64,000 bases of DNA from an uncultured Thalassolituus sp. (GTDB lineage: Bacteria; Pseudomonadota; Gammaproteobacteria; Pseudomonadales; Oceanobacteraceae), in assembly GCA_913061435.1 (NCBI GenBank), contig CAJXUK010000009.1, positions 1 to 64,000 on the forward strand, written 5' to 3'. Both the position numbers and the translations under genes were made by a program. Below the pieces are notes generated by a model. It had not been told where the DNA came from, ran no database searches, and worked only from the letters and a program-made list of their open reading frames with translations. Below are positions 44,565 to 55,014 of this stretch, piece by piece. Numbering within the stretch: the stretch's first letter is position 1; each line of letters starts with the position of its first letter.

Positions 44565-45830
44565 TTACTTGCTGCTAAATTCTGGATACGCTTCCATACC
44601 GCATTCGGTAATATCCACACCTTCGTATTCTTCTTCATCGCTAACTCGAATACCCATTACCGCTTTTAGAATCTTCCAAGTAACAAAAGAAGCACCAAAT
44701 ACCCAAACAAAAATCGTTAATGCACCCACTATTTGGCCAACAAACGAAGCGCCATCGTTAGTAAAAGGCACAACCAATAGGCCAAACAAGCCGACTACAC
44801 CGTGAACAGAAATCGCCCCCACTGGATCATCAAGCTTCAGCTTATCTAAGGTCAAAATAGACACCACCACAATCAAACCACCCACAAAACCGATCAACGT
44901 AGCTTGTAATGGGCTAGGAGTAGAGGGTTCTGCAGTAATAGCAACCAAACCGGCCAACGCACCGTTGAGCGCCATAGTAAGATCCGCTTTTTTAAACAAG
45001 ATGCGTGCTAGCAATAAAGCACCGATTAAACCACCCGCCGCTGCTGCGTTAGTGTTCATAAAGACCACCGCAACCGAATGCGCACTGTCGATATCACCTA
45101 GCTTTAAAACAGAGCCACCGTTAAAGCCAAACCAACCCATCCAAAGAATAAAAGTACCCAAGGTTGCCATAGGCAAGTTAGCGCCAGGAATCGCATTGAT
45201 TTCGCCATTTTTACCGTACTTACCCTTACGCGCCCCCAGTAATAAAACACCGGCTAATGCTGCTGCTGCACCGGCCATGTGAACGATGCCAGAACCAGCA
45301 AAGTCAGAGAAACCAAAATCGGCTAACGAATATAAGCCAAATACAGACTGTCCGCCCCAAGTCCAAGAACCTTCTAAAGGATAAATAACCCCCGTCATCA
45401 CCACGGCAAAAGCAAGAAATGCCCACAGTTTCATACGCTCAGCAACAGCGCCCGAAACAATCGACATAGCCGTGGCAACAAATACTACCTGAAAGAAGAA
45501 ATCAGACGCCCCAGAATAAATAGACCCTCCATTAAAACCCTCTTCACGCTGCGCGTAATCGTTTAGCACGGCGCTAGAGTCAATGTTGGTTATACCCGAT
45601 AAAAATAATGTGCTGTCATACATAATTGCATAACCGCAAATCAAATACATGGTGCAAGAAATTGCAAATAAAGAAATGTTTTTAGTAAGAATTTCGGTAG
45701 TGTTTTTAGAGCGAACCAGACCCGCTTCTAACATGGCAAAACCCGCTGCCATCCACATAACAAGTGCACCGCACACCAAAAAATAAAAGGTGTCCATTGC
45801 ATACTGCAACTCAAAAATTTGGTTTTCCAT
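44565..45830 (-). CDS. amtB: Ammonium transporter AmtB
   Basis: An inner-membrane ammonium channel, 421 residues with eleven predicted helices. Conserved features: MAAGFAMLEAGLVRSKN, DFAGSGIVHMAGAAAALAG (first pore His) and SVHGVVGLFGLL (second pore His). There is no signal peptide at the N terminus. The cytoplasmic C terminus (RVSDEEEYEGVDITECGMEAYPEF) is the GlnK-interacting tail. It lies 108 bases downstream of glnK in the same direction. Confidence 0.96.
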   Translation of the reverse strand: MENQIFELQYAMDTFYFLVCGALVMWMAAGFAMLEAGLVRSKNTTEILTKNISLFAISCTMYLICGYAIMYDSTLFLSGITNIDSSAVLNDYAQREEGFNGGSIYSGASDFFFQVVFVATAMSIVSGAVAERMKLWAFLAFAVVMTGVIYPLEGSWTWGGQSVFGLYSLADFGFSDFAGSGIVHMAGAAAALAGVLLLGARKGKYGKNGEINAIPGANLPMATLGTFILWMGWFGFNGGSVLKLGDIDSAHSVAVVFMNTNAAAAGGLIGALLLARILFKKADLTMALNGALAGLVAITAEPSTPSPLQATLIGFVGGLIVVVSILTLDKLKLDDPVGAISVHGVVGLFGLLVVPFTNDGASFVGQIVGALTIFVWVFGASFVTWKILKAVMGIRVSDEEEYEGVDITECGMEAYPEFSSK

Positions 45831-45938
45831 AGAAAGCCCTCCGCATTAGGCTTAGTAATGAATCAGTAAATGTGATTCAACATATTTTGGCTTTATTTCT
45901 TTTGACTGGTTGGCTGGCTCAAACTGAGCGCAAGCAAA

Positions 45939-46336
<398 letters not shown>

Positions 46337-46376
46337 ATTGTATGCCTAAGTGAGATTAAATTCAGGCACTTATTTT

Positions 46377-47027
46377 TTAGAACGATTTAGCAACCGTAAT
46401 AAAGAATTCGTTTTCACCGTCCTCTTTATCTGTTGCAGTAAAGCTAAAATCGAATTCTGGCAGTGATTTTGTTACAGAAATCAAAGCATCGTATTTGTCC
46501 GCTTTGTTATCTTTATTATCGGCATCAAAGGTATGACCCGCCGCTAAATCCAACGTTAAATCGTCTGTGAGTCCTAAGCTGTAACCCAAAGAAAGATAAG
46601 ATGCGTCATCCGTTGTTTTATCATCATCGCTATCATCAACTTTTTTATAGTAAGTCAGACTCGCGTCAGCAAAACCAACACCCACAAACGCTTCCACAAA
46701 ATCTGCAGGGTCATTATTGTAGTCATAAGCAATAACACCCAACTGGTAAGAAAAATCCCCTGATTCACCCGCGAATGATGCGTAATAATCTGTCTCGGTA
46801 TCGCCATCTAAACTTGAAGTCCACACACCCACTGCTGCTCCACTTTCATGCTCATAATCAACCCCACCCTGGAGTGCCGTTGTATCTGAACCTTGAGCAT
46901 CACCACGCCATACATAGTTAGAAGTCACCGCTGCGTTATAAGAAACTTCAGCATAAGTCGTTGACGTTGCCGCTAAGCCTGCTGTCATTGCGGTAGCTAA
47001 TGCGATTGCTTGAGATAACTTAGTCAT
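46377..47027 (-). CDS. TorF-family putative porin
   Basis: A 216-residue outer-membrane beta-barrel with a signal peptide (residues 1-26, ending TTYAEV). The N-terminal strand SYNAAVTSNYVWRGDAQG and strand-wise spacing match the TIGR02001/TorF family, and the C terminus ends in Phe as for outer membrane barrels (EFFITVAKSF). It is first in the glnK-amtB unit, so it may admit nitrogen compounds under starvation. The Pseudomonas homologue PA5289 lies beside glnK. Confidence 0.88.
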   Translation of the reverse strand: MTKLSQAIALATAMTAGLAATSTTYAEVSYNAAVTSNYVWRGDAQGSDTTALQGGVDYEHESGAAVGVWTSSLDGDTETDYYASFAGESGDFSYQLGVIAYDYNNDPADFVEAFVGVGFADASLTYYKKVDDSDDDKTTDDASYLSLGYSLGLTDDLTLDLAAGHTFDADNKDNKADKYDALISVTKSLPEFDFSFTATDKEDGENEFFITVAKSF

Positions 47028-47087
47028 TTTCTATTCCTTCTCTCTACTTGGTGTCATTTAATAATTATCTTGATGTACCCAAGCCTT

Positions 47088-47103
47088 TGCATCGGCTATG
47101 CCA
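47088..47103 (-). promoter_or_regulatory. Sigma-54 promoter candidate for TorF porin-glnK-amtB
   Basis: On the minus strand TGGCATAGCCGATGCA: GG at -24 and GC at -12 are exactly spaced as in TGGCACG-N4-TTGCW, with 5 of 5 in the first block. The porin ATG lies about 60 bases further on. Nitrogen-regulated glnK-amtB units usually use sigma-54 with NtrC. Confidence 0.6.
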
Positions 47104-47252
47104 AGTTTAAACGCCACAGAGAAACTAAAAAATAAATCCATTTAAAATCAACAACTTACATAAAAATAAACTAGTTTAAACTAAACTTTTATCAATCTTT
47201 TTAATCTAAAAATTTCACGTATGCGCTCTTGCGGTGCACTCTTTTAAACACC

Positions 47253-47268
47253 TGCACCAGATTGTGCA
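47253..47268. promoter_or_regulatory. NtrC-like site
   Basis: TGCACCAGATTGTGCA is an inverted repeat of the NtrC half-site TGCAC, but with 6 rather than 7 bases between halves. GGTGCA at 47233-47238 is a third half-site. About 165 bases upstream of the sigma-54 candidate, a plausible enhancer distance. Confidence 0.35.
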
Positions 47269-47468
47269 TCACGAAGAACCCCTTTTAAAAACCATTAAAA
47301 GAGCTCTTAAATAAGGCATTAAAAAAGCCATTAACAAGCACCCATCTATAAGCTCAACGAATTTCAATTAATCTATAATATTCAGTTAATGAATGATGAA
47401 ATTTTAACTACACTGCTTATATTGGAATTTTTGTTAACCCTAATAATTACGCCTGTGAGAGCACAATC

Positions 47469-48239
47469 ATGACTGTAGAAAACTTATTTAGCCTAAAAGA
47501 CAAAGTAGCCCTAGTAACCGGTGCAAGCCGTGGTATTGGTGAAAGCATCGCCAAACTACTAGCCAGTGCGGGTGCTCACGTGATTGTTTCTAGCCGTAAA
47601 ATTGATGGCTGCCAAGTCGTCGCTGATGAAATTACCGCCGCAGGTGGCAGCGCAGAAGCCATTGCTTGCCACATTGGCGAGATGGATCAAATCGAAAACT
47701 GCTTTAAGCAAATTGAAGAAAAACACGGCAAGCTAGATATTCTAGTGAACAACGCTGCGGCCAACCCTTATTTTGGTCATATCTTAGATACCGACCTTAA
47801 TGCCTTCCAAAAAACCACCGACGTAAACATTCGCGGTTACTTCTTCATGTCGGTTACCGCTGGCAAAATCATGAAGAAACAAGGTGGCGGCAACATCATT
47901 AACGTAGCATCTGTAAATGGCGTGATCCCAGGTGACTTCCAAGGTATTTACTCGATCACAAAATCTTCTGTGATCGCTATGACTAAAGCCTTCGCGAAAG
48001 AATGTGCGCCACAAGGTATTCGCGTAAATGCTTTATTACCGGGCTTAACCGATACCAAGTTTGCCAGTGCATTAACCAAAAACGATGCCATCATGAAGCA
48101 AGCACTGATGCACATTCCGATGAAACGTGCCGCCATGCCAGACGAAATGGCCGGCACCGTGTTGTACCTAGCCTCAGAAGCCTCTAGCTACACCACAGGT
48201 ACGTGCATTAATGTTGATGGCGGTTATTTGCTGGTATAA
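47469..48239 (+). CDS. SDR-family oxidoreductase
   Basis: A 256-residue classical short-chain dehydrogenase. Cofactor motif GASRGIGESIAKLL, NNAA, the catalytic Ser in NVASVNGVIPG, and YSITK with the active Tyr and Lys, then the C-terminal GTCINVDGGYLL. VSSRKIDG after strand 2 suggests NADP preference. The overall form resembles DHRS4-like or 3-oxoacyl-ACP reductase-like SDRs; substrate unknown. It is monocistronic, divergent from the nitrogen operon. Confidence 0.82.
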   Translation: MTVENLFSLKDKVALVTGASRGIGESIAKLLASAGAHVIVSSRKIDGCQVVADEITAAGGSAEAIACHIGEMDQIENCFKQIEEKHGKLDILVNNAAANPYFGHILDTDLNAFQKTTDVNIRGYFFMSVTAGKIMKKQGGGNIINVASVNGVIPGDFQGIYSITKSSVIAMTKAFAKECAPQGIRVNALLPGLTDTKFASALTKNDAIMKQALMHIPMKRAAMPDEMAGTVLYLASEASSYTTGTCINVDGGYLLV

Positions 48240-48249
48240 TCGAGAAAAA

Positions 48250-48409
48250 TTGGAATCTGAAGTTATCTAAAAGCATAACAGCCAGATCACCTATTATTGA
48301 ATGTTGGGACGCAGCAAGTACATCCCTGTATGCTCATCGATCTCATCCCTGAGATCGGATGCCCTTATTCATTAATAGGTGATTTGGCTTTGTCTCACTC
48401 AGATTTCAA
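48250..48409. repeat. 160-base palindromic element with TCCC mini-hairpins
   Basis: Outer arms TTGGAATCTGA (48250-48260) / TCAGATTTCAA (48399-48409), 10 of 11. Inner arms at 48281-48302 and 48367-48388 match at 20 of 22. The centre has two small hairpins with a TCCC loop: TACA-TCCC-TGTA and CGATCTCA-TCCC-TGAGATCG. It separates the SDR gene from ubiK. The form suggests a dispersed palindrome of REP/MITE type; no transposase or direct flanking repeat is recognised. Confidence 0.7.
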
Positions 48410-48439
48410 CATCGATAACCTAACAAAGAAGGTGACACC

Positions 48440-48703
48440 ATGCTTAACCCAACACAAATAAAAGGCCTTGCCGACAAGTGGATGCAAGGTTTAAGCGAAA
48501 AAGGTTTACCCGGCCAAGCGTTTAGCGAAGAAATGAAAATGATGGCCAAAGCCCATTTTCAACAACTGCTCGTGCAAGCCAACTTAGTCACCCGCGAAGA
48601 ATTTGATGTACAAGCAGAATTGCTAATACGCACACAAGATCGGTTAGCAAATTTAGAACAGCAACTTGCCGAGTTAACTGCTGAACTAGAAGCAAAAGAT
48701 TAA
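48440..48703 (+). CDS. ubiK: UbiK, ubiquinone biosynthesis accessory factor
   Basis: An 87-residue helical protein of the BMFP/YqiC family that helps the aerobic ubiquinone assembly through UbiJ. The central LVTREEFDVQAELLIRTQDRL is highly conserved with E. coli YqiC/UbiK and the C terminus is a coiled coil. A good AAGAAGGTGACACC lies before the ATG. The Pseudomonas homologue PA5286 likewise sits next to amtB. Confidence 0.9.
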   Translation: MLNPTQIKGLADKWMQGLSEKGLPGQAFSEEMKMMAKAHFQQLLVQANLVTREEFDVQAELLIRTQDRLANLEQQLAELTAELEAKD

Positions 48704-48740
48704 TTGAAGTTTAGTTTTTCCTGGAAGATTAAATGAACAA

Positions 48741-48775
48741 AAAAAAGCCGAGCAATTAAATTGCTCGGCTTTTTT
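48741..48775. terminator. Bidirectional terminator, ubiK/katG
   Basis: Perfect hairpin AAAAAAGCCGAGCAATT / AATTGCTCGGCTTTTTT with a one-base centre, 37 bases after the ubiK stop and 26 bases beyond the minus-strand katG stop. A and T runs at the two ends allow termination in both directions. Confidence 0.9.
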
Positions 48776-48801
48776 AATACAACGACTTATTGACTATCGC
48801 T

Positions 48802-51000
48802 TTAAATATCGAAACGATCCAGCATCATTACCTTGTTCCAGGCAGCAATGAAATCGTTAACGAACTTCTCACGACCATCGTTAGCAGCATACACTTCAAC
48901 CACGGCACGTAATTCAGAGTTAGAACCAAAAATCAGATCAGCAGGCGTTGCTGTCCACTTTAATTCACCACTTGCGCGATCTTTACCTTCATACAAGCCT
49001 TTCGTGCTAGCTTTCGACCAAACAGTAGACATATCAAGCAGGTTAACGAAAAAGTCATTATTCAAAGTACCTGGCTTACTGGTGAATACACCGTGTTTCA
49101 CGCCATTACTATTAGCATCAAGCACGCGTAAACCACCAACCAATACCGTCATTTCAGGTACACTTAAACTTAATAAACGAGCTTTTTCTATCAAGGCTTC
49201 TGCTGGGGCAGACATGCTTTCTTCATTAAAGTGGTTACGGAAACCATCGGCTTTCGGCTCCAATACAGCAAACGATTTAACATCGGTTTGAGCCTCAGAA
49301 GCATCCATACGGCCAGGTGTAAATGGCACACTGACGTTATGACCCGCATCTTTCGCTGCTTTCTCAATCGCTGCGGCACCCGCTAATACAATAACATCAG
49401 CCATCGATACTTTTTTGTCGCCTTTTTGCGACTTATTAAAGCTCTTTTGTATTTTCTCTAGCCTTGCTAGTACCTTTTTCAACTCATTCGGATTATTCAC
49501 CTGCCAATTGATCTGAGGTTCTAAACGTAAACGTGCACCATTAGCACCACCACGCATATCGGTATCACGGAACGTCGACGCAGAAGCCCAAGCAGTACCA
49601 ACCAAGTCTGCTACTGACAAGCCAGATTTTAAAATGTCAGCCTTCAATTTCTCGACATCTTTAGCATTAACCACTGGGTGATCCAGTGCTGGAATAGGAT
49701 CTTGCCAAAGCATATCATCTGTTGGCACATCATTACCTATGTAGCGTGCTTTTGGACCCATATCTCGGTGAGTCAGTTTAAACCATGCTTTAGCAAACGC
49801 AGTTTCAAACTCAGCAGGGTTATTCAAAAAGCGCGTAGTGATTTCACGGTATGCGGGGTCTTCTTTCAAAGCAATATCAGTAGTAAACATAATCGGCGCA
49901 TGACGCTTGTTAGGGAGATGAGCATCCGGCACTAAATTGGCTGCTTTACCATCAGCAGGAATCCACTGAATAGCCCCTGCAGGGCTCTTAGTTTGCACCC
50001 AATCAAAGGTATACAACCACGTTAGGTATTCCATAGTCCACTTAGTTGGATTAGACGACCATGCGCCTTCCAAACCACTGCTAACAGTATCTTCAGAGTG
50101 CCCTTTACCACACTTATTTTTCCAACCCAAACCTTGTTGCTCTAGCGGTGCGCCCGCTGGGTCAGCCCCTACACACTTGCTTGGTTTATGAGCACCGTGT
50201 GCTTTACCAAAGGTGTGACCACCAGCAATTAGCGCAACTGTTTCTTCATCATTCATCGCCATACGTGCAAAAGTGTCACGAATCTCCTTGGCCGAAGCAA
50301 GAGGATCAGGTACACCGTTTGGACCTTCAGGGTTAACATAAATTAAACCCATTTGAGTCGCCGCCATTGGCTTAGCTAACTCACCCGTTTTGCTGTGGCG
50401 TTTGTTATCAAGCCATTCTTTTTCTGCGCCCCAGTTAACCATTTCGGCTTCCCAGTCGTCTTCACGACCACCCGCAAAACCATAGGTCTTAAAGCCCATA
50501 TCTTCTAATGCCACGTTACCGGCTAAAACAATCAAATCACCCCAAGAAATACCCGCGCCATATTGCTGCTTTAGCGGCCACAACAAACGACGAGCCTTAT
50601 CTAAACTAACGTTATCTGGCCAACTGTTTAGCGGCTCAAAACGCTGTTGACCGCCACTGGCGCCACCGCGACCATCAAAAATACGATACACCCCTGCACT
50701 GTGCCAAGCCATACGAATAAAGAAAGGACCATAGTGGCCATAATCAGCCGGCCACCAAGGTTGAGAAGTCGTCAACGTGGTGCGCATGTCTTCTTTTAAA
50801 GCAGCCATGTCGATCTTATTAAAAGCCTTCTCGTAATCAAAGTTGGCACCATAAGGATTAGATTCAGCATTGTGCTGACGCAATATTTGAAGATTCAGCT
50901 GCTCTGGCCACCAATCGCGGTTGATGGTCGTATCTGCCGACACAACAGGGGCAAAGAATGAAGCCGCTACAATAGCCGCTACAATTGAGGTTTTTTTCAT
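48802..51000 (-). CDS. katG: Catalase-peroxidase KatG with signal peptide
   Basis: A 732-residue bifunctional haem catalase-peroxidase. Signal peptide [22 protein letters not shown] gives a periplasmic enzyme, like KatP of pathogenic E. coli and some marine KatGs. The distal Arg/Trp/His region is [11 protein letters not shown], the crosslinking Tyr is in [10 protein letters not shown] with Met in ARMAMNDEE, and the proximal His is in [12 protein letters not shown]. The second, non-haem half is also present. The ATG at 51000 follows AAAGGTATTAAGC. Upstream ATAG-N7-CTAT sequences suggest OxyR control. Confidence 0.95.
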   Translation of the reverse strand: MKKTSIVAAIVAASFFAPVVSADTTINRDWWPEQLNLQILRQHNAESNPYGANFDYEKAFNKIDMAALKEDMRTTLTTSQPWWPADYGHYGPFFIRMAWHSAGVYRIFDGRGGASGGQQRFEPLNSWPDNVSLDKARRLLWPLKQQYGAGISWGDLIVLAGNVALEDMGFKTYGFAGGREDDWEAEMVNWGAEKEWLDNKRHSKTGELAKPMAATQMGLIYVNPEGPNGVPDPLASAKEIRDTFARMAMNDEETVALIAGGHTFGKAHGAHKPSKCVGADPAGAPLEQQGLGWKNKCGKGHSEDTVSSGLEGAWSSNPTKWTMEYLTWLYTFDWVQTKSPAGAIQWIPADGKAANLVPDAHLPNKRHAPIMFTTDIALKEDPAYREITTRFLNNPAEFETAFAKAWFKLTHRDMGPKARYIGNDVPTDDMLWQDPIPALDHPVVNAKDVEKLKADILKSGLSVADLVGTAWASASTFRDTDMRGGANGARLRLEPQINWQVNNPNELKKVLARLEKIQKSFNKSQKGDKKVSMADVIVLAGAAAIEKAAKDAGHNVSVPFTPGRMDASEAQTDVKSFAVLEPKADGFRNHFNEESMSAPAEALIEKARLLSLSVPEMTVLVGGLRVLDANSNGVKHGVFTSKPGTLNNDFFVNLLDMSTVWSKASTKGLYEGKDRASGELKWTATPADLIFGSNSELRAVVEVYAANDGREKFVNDFIAAWNKVMMLDRFDI

Positions 51001-51315
51001 GCTTAATACCTTTCTCATTGACGATCAGAATTAGTCGATTAACCAGCCATCTTTAAAAAGTGAACCGATTAACTAACACATAGCCTATACCTATTAAAAT
51101 ATTTAGTTTAATTTAATAAATTAATAGGCCTGATAGGTTAATACTACTTACATCAGTTTTGATATTGCTATTGAAAAAAATAATCATAATTAGCAGCAAG
51201 AACTAGAACCAAAAGATTAATTTTTAGCAATACAAGTTACGACTATCGCCCCACGGCATTTTTGTAACAACTCACCTAAACTGGCTAATGAAAATCAATT
51301 CTACGGAAAGAATTC
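51001..51315. other. Divergent intergenic region katG / comM
   Basis: A 315-base A/T-rich gap. It carries two OxyR-like half-elements on the katG side (51080-51147) and CCTATTAA/TTAATAGG inverted repeats. On the comM side I see only AT-rich sequence and an AAAGAATTC ribosome site before the ATG at 51316. Confidence 0.5.
51080..51147. promoter_or_regulatory. OxyR-like half-sites upstream of katG
   Basis: ATAG-N7-CTAT occurs exactly at 51080-51094, and ATAG-N7-CTAC at 51133-51147, resembling single OxyR half-elements. The second half of each full OxyR site is poor, so binding is plausible but unproven. Confidence 0.3.
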
Positions 51316-52833
51316 ATGTCATTAGCCATTGTTCATACCCGCGCTCAGGTGGGCATTCAAGCCCCACTCGTTACCGTTGAAGTTCATCTTTCAAACGGCT
51401 TGCCCGCGATGAACATGGTGGGCCTACCCGAAACCGCCGTTAAAGAAAGCAAAGATCGCGTGCGCAGCGCCATTCTTAATAGCAACTTTGAATTTCCTGC
51501 AAAAAAAATAACCATCAACCTTGCCCCTGCCGACCTTCCTAAAGAAGGTGGTCGCTACGACCTAGCCATCGCTATAGGCATCTTGGCCGCTGCGGGTGAA
51601 ATACCTGAAGCTCTGCTAAAACAGCACGAATTCATTGGCGAACTTGCTCTTAGCGGCGAACTAAGGCCCATTCGTGGCATATTAAGCGCTGCCATTCAAA
51701 CCCAGCACGCTAATAAAATTCTAATATTGCCCAAAGATAACGCCGAAGAAGCCTCACTCTGCCAAGGTGCACAACAAAAAAGCGCCACCAGTTTGTTAGA
51801 GGTATGTGCTTATTTGTGTGGCCAAGCAAGCCTAGAAGAGATAGAAAACTTAGAACTACCAGAGTTCACCGCCGAGCATGCCGACCTCAACGAAGTGCGC
51901 GGCCAAGCCCAAGCCAAACGCGCCCTAGAAATTACCGCAGCGGGTAAGCACAACCTGCTTTTCATTGGCCCACCCGGCACAGGCAAAACCATGCTCGCCA
52001 GCCGTTTGCCCGGCATATTGCCACCCATGTCAGAAGCAGAAGCCCTTGAAAGCGCTGCTATTCACTCTATAAGCCAACAACAAACAGTTTGGCTAAAACA
52101 ATGGAAACAACGCCCTTTTCGCAGCCCGCATCACACCGCATCTGGCATCTCATTAGTGGGCGGTGGCGGCAAACCCAAACCCGGTGAAATATCATTAGCC
52201 CATGGTGGAATCTTGTTTTTAGACGAATTGCCCGAGTTCAGCCGTAAGGTATTAGACGTACTACGCGAACCCTTAGAAAGCGGAGAGATTTGCATTGCCC
52301 GCGCCACACAACAAGTCACCTACCCAGCTCGATTTCAATTAGTCGCCGCCATGAACCCTTGCCCTTGCGGTTACTACGGTGATTCATCCAGCAAATGCAC
52401 CTGCACCGAAGACCAAGTAAAACGCTACCAAGGGCAAACCTCAGGGCCCTTGTTAGATCGCATCGATTTGCAAGTCGAAGTACCCCCCATTTCAATTTTA
52501 GAACTGCAAAAAACTCACTCCAGTTCTCAAGAGAGTAGCGCTACCGTGCAAGCACGGGTATTAAAAGCTTGGCACACACAAACTAGTCGCCAAGGTTGCA
52601 GTAACGGCCAGCTCAGCAATGCGCAAGTAGAAGTACATTGCCGCCTTAGTGAAGAAAATGAAAACTTGCTACGCCTTGCCATTGAAAAACTAGACCTCAG
52701 CGCCCGCGCCTACCATAGAGTGCTTAAAATATCCCGCACCATCGCTGATCTGGACGAAAGTGAACACATACAAACCGGCCACATCATGGAAGCACTAAGC
52801 TACCGCAAACTCGAGCGTTACCGGCAGAGTTAA
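51316..52833 (+). CDS. comM: ComM/YifB Mg chelatase-like AAA ATPase
   Basis: A 505-residue AAA+ ATPase with a lon-protease-like N-terminal domain (about 20-140, starting VEVHLSNGLPAMNMVGLPE), Walker A GPPGTGKTM, Walker B LFLDELPEF, and the zinc-binding NPCPCGYYGD. ComM helps branch migration during natural transformation in Vibrio and Acinetobacter; the family name Mg chelatase is by sequence only. Pseudomonas PA5290 has the same neighbourhood. Divergent from katG. Confidence 0.9.
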   Translation: MSLAIVHTRAQVGIQAPLVTVEVHLSNGLPAMNMVGLPETAVKESKDRVRSAILNSNFEFPAKKITINLAPADLPKEGGRYDLAIAIGILAAAGEIPEALLKQHEFIGELALSGELRPIRGILSAAIQTQHANKILILPKDNAEEASLCQGAQQKSATSLLEVCAYLCGQASLEEIENLELPEFTAEHADLNEVRGQAQAKRALEITAAGKHNLLFIGPPGTGKTMLASRLPGILPPMSEAEALESAAIHSISQQQTVWLKQWKQRPFRSPHHTASGISLVGGGGKPKPGEISLAHGGILFLDELPEFSRKVLDVLREPLESGEICIARATQQVTYPARFQLVAAMNPCPCGYYGDSSSKCTCTEDQVKRYQGQTSGPLLDRIDLQVEVPPISILELQKTHSSSQESSATVQARVLKAWHTQTSRQGCSNGQLSNAQVEVHCRLSEENENLLRLAIEKLDLSARAYHRVLKISRTIADLDESEHIQTGHIMEALSYRKLERYRQS

Positions 52834-52935
52834 CACCCCTCACAACCCGCTATTTTCTTCATGCCATTAAGACGTGCCGCTATCAAATTTCGTCATCATT
52901 GTTAGAATAGCGACCTCAACGAGAGAGGAATACGC

Positions 52936-54963
52936 GTGGTCGATTTAAGTCATTTAAACCCTAGGCAAAAAGAAGCTGCAAAATACATCGACGGTCCATT
53001 GTTGGTATTGGCGGGTGCTGGCTCGGGTAAAACCAGTGTGATCACCCGTAAAATCGCCTACCTAATCGAAAGCTGTGGCATCAAAGCCCAACACATCGCT
53101 GCGGTTACCTTTACCAACAAAGCCTCGCGTGAAATGAAAGAGCGCGTTAGCCAACTGCTACAAGGTGGTACAGGTCGTGGCTTAACCGTTTCGACCTTTC
53201 ACAATCTAGGTCTTAATATTATTCGTGCAGAGTACAAGGTCGCTGGCTACAAAACTGGCTTTTCGATCCTTGACCAAGACGACGCTAAAAACATCATAAA
53301 AGACATTATGATGCGCGACCACAACCAAGATGACGACGCCTTAGACATGGTACAAAGTGCCATTTCGAATCTTAAAAACGACATGCTAGAACCCGAACAA
53401 GCCATTGCCATGGCCACCAACCCGCAAGAAATGATGATTGCTCAATGCTACTCGGTCTATCAGCGCACTTTACGCGCGTACAACGCAGTGGATTTTGACG
53501 ACCTTATCTGGGTACCCACCATGTTGTTCAAAAATTACCCCGAAGTGCTGCAGCGCTGGCAAAATAAAATTCGCTACCTGCTGGTAGATGAATACCAAGA
53601 TACTAATACCAGCCAGTACGAACTGATTAAAATGCTACTGGGCAACCGCAGCGGTTTAACTGTAGTGGGCGACGACGACCAATCTATTTACGCCTGGCGC
53701 GGCGCACGACCAGAAAATCTCAATTTATTAAAAGTCGACTACCCACACTTAAAACTGGTTAAGTTAGAGCAAAACTACCGCTCTACCGGCTTAATTCTAA
53801 ACGCGGCTAACAAAGTTATTGATAACAACCCACATGAATTGATCAAAAAACTGTGGTCGGATAAAGGCTACGGCGACCCAATTAAAATCTTAAAGTGCAA
53901 AAATGACGAAATCGAAGCCGAACGCGTAGTAACAGGCATTGTAGAGCGGCGCTTACGCACTGGTGGAAAATACTCCGACTTTGCCGTTTTATATCGTGGT
54001 AATCACCAATCACGTATTCTAGAAATGAAACTACAAGCCTACCAAGTGCCTTATAAACTCAGTGGCGGGCAGTCATTTTTTGGCCGCAGCGAAATCAAAG
54101 ATATCATGGGATATTTACGCTTACTGATTAACCCTACCGACGATGCTGCATTTTTGCGCGTGATCAACACACCGCGCCGTGAAATTGGCCCCAGTACCAT
54201 CGAAAAACTCAGTGAATACAGCGCCCGCCGCGGTATCTCGATGATGGCGGCTACCACCGAATTAGGCCTTGAACAATTTTTAACCCCAAAAGCCTTAGAT
54301 AAACTTAAGCGTTTTGGTCACTGGCTTACAAACATTACCCGCATGGCTTACGCCGACGACGCCGTGGCCGCCGTTAAAGAAATGATCGAAGACCTTGATT
54401 ATGAAACTCACCTACACCTAACCAGTGGCACACCACATCAAGCTGAACGCCGCATGAGCAACGTTTGGTATCTGGTAGATTCGATCGCTAAAATGATTGA
54501 AAAAGCCGATGAAGTAGGCGATGAAGTCACCATCGAAGACGCGGTTAGTAAACTTATCTTACGCGACTTGCTAGAACGACAAGCCGACGAAAACGAAGAA
54601 GACCAAGTGCAACTCATGACCCTGCACGCCTCAAAAGGTTTGGAATTTCCACACGTTTACATGGTCGGGCTAGAAGAAGAACTGATGCCACACCGCAACA
54701 GTATAGAAGCCGACACCATAGAAGAAGAACGCCGCTTAATGTACGTAGGCATCACCCGCGCCCAGCGCACACTCACTCTTACTTACGCAGCCAAACGTAA
54801 ACAATTTGGCGAAATATTAGATACCACTCACAGCCGTTTCTTAGACGAACTGCCACCCGACGACATTGAATGGGAAGGCCGAACCGAGATATCAGCAGAA
54901 GAACAAAAAGCCCGCGGCCAAGAAACCTTAGATAGCCTAAGAAACTTAATGGCAGATTTCTAA
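52936..54963 (+). CDS. rep: Rep, ATP-dependent DNA helicase
   Basis: A 675-residue SF1A 3'-5' helicase. Motif I AGAGSGKTSVI, motif II VDEYQDTN, motif III GDDDQSIYAWRGA, motif IV EQNYRST, and motif V LMTLHASKGLEF are present. The start is GTG 52936 with GAGAGAGGAA before it. E. coli Rep (673) and Pseudomonas PA5296 are of similar size; the C terminus lacks the UvrD extension. It acts at stalled replication forks. Confidence 0.95.
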   Translation: MVDLSHLNPRQKEAAKYIDGPLLVLAGAGSGKTSVITRKIAYLIESCGIKAQHIAAVTFTNKASREMKERVSQLLQGGTGRGLTVSTFHNLGLNIIRAEYKVAGYKTGFSILDQDDAKNIIKDIMMRDHNQDDDALDMVQSAISNLKNDMLEPEQAIAMATNPQEMMIAQCYSVYQRTLRAYNAVDFDDLIWVPTMLFKNYPEVLQRWQNKIRYLLVDEYQDTNTSQYELIKMLLGNRSGLTVVGDDDQSIYAWRGARPENLNLLKVDYPHLKLVKLEQNYRSTGLILNAANKVIDNNPHELIKKLWSDKGYGDPIKILKCKNDEIEAERVVTGIVERRLRTGGKYSDFAVLYRGNHQSRILEMKLQAYQVPYKLSGGQSFFGRSEIKDIMGYLRLLINPTDDAAFLRVINTPRREIGPSTIEKLSEYSARRGISMMAATTELGLEQFLTPKALDKLKRFGHWLTNITRMAYADDAVAAVKEMIEDLDYETHLHLTSGTPHQAERRMSNVWYLVDSIAKMIEKADEVGDEVTIEDAVSKLILRDLLERQADENEEDQVQLMTLHASKGLEFPHVYMVGLEEELMPHRNSIEADTIEEERRLMYVGITRAQRTLTLTYAAKRKQFGEILDTTHSRFLDELPPDDIEWEGRTEISAEEQKARGQETLDSLRNLMADF

Positions 54964-55014
54964 TTCGATTAGCTAAAATGATAAGAATTACAAAGGCATA
55001 AAACAAAAAAACAT

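Larger units (their letters stand above)
47028..47468. other. Intergenic region, TorF porin / SDR, divergent
   Basis: This 441-base A/T-rich gap separates two divergent genes. It holds a sigma-54 promoter candidate (47088-47103) for the porin and an NtrC-like repeat (47253-47268), which with GGTGCA at 47233-47238 makes three half-sites. Beyond these I see AT-rich runs and the palindromes AGTTTAAACT and AAGAGCTCTT, but no gene. Confidence 0.6.
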
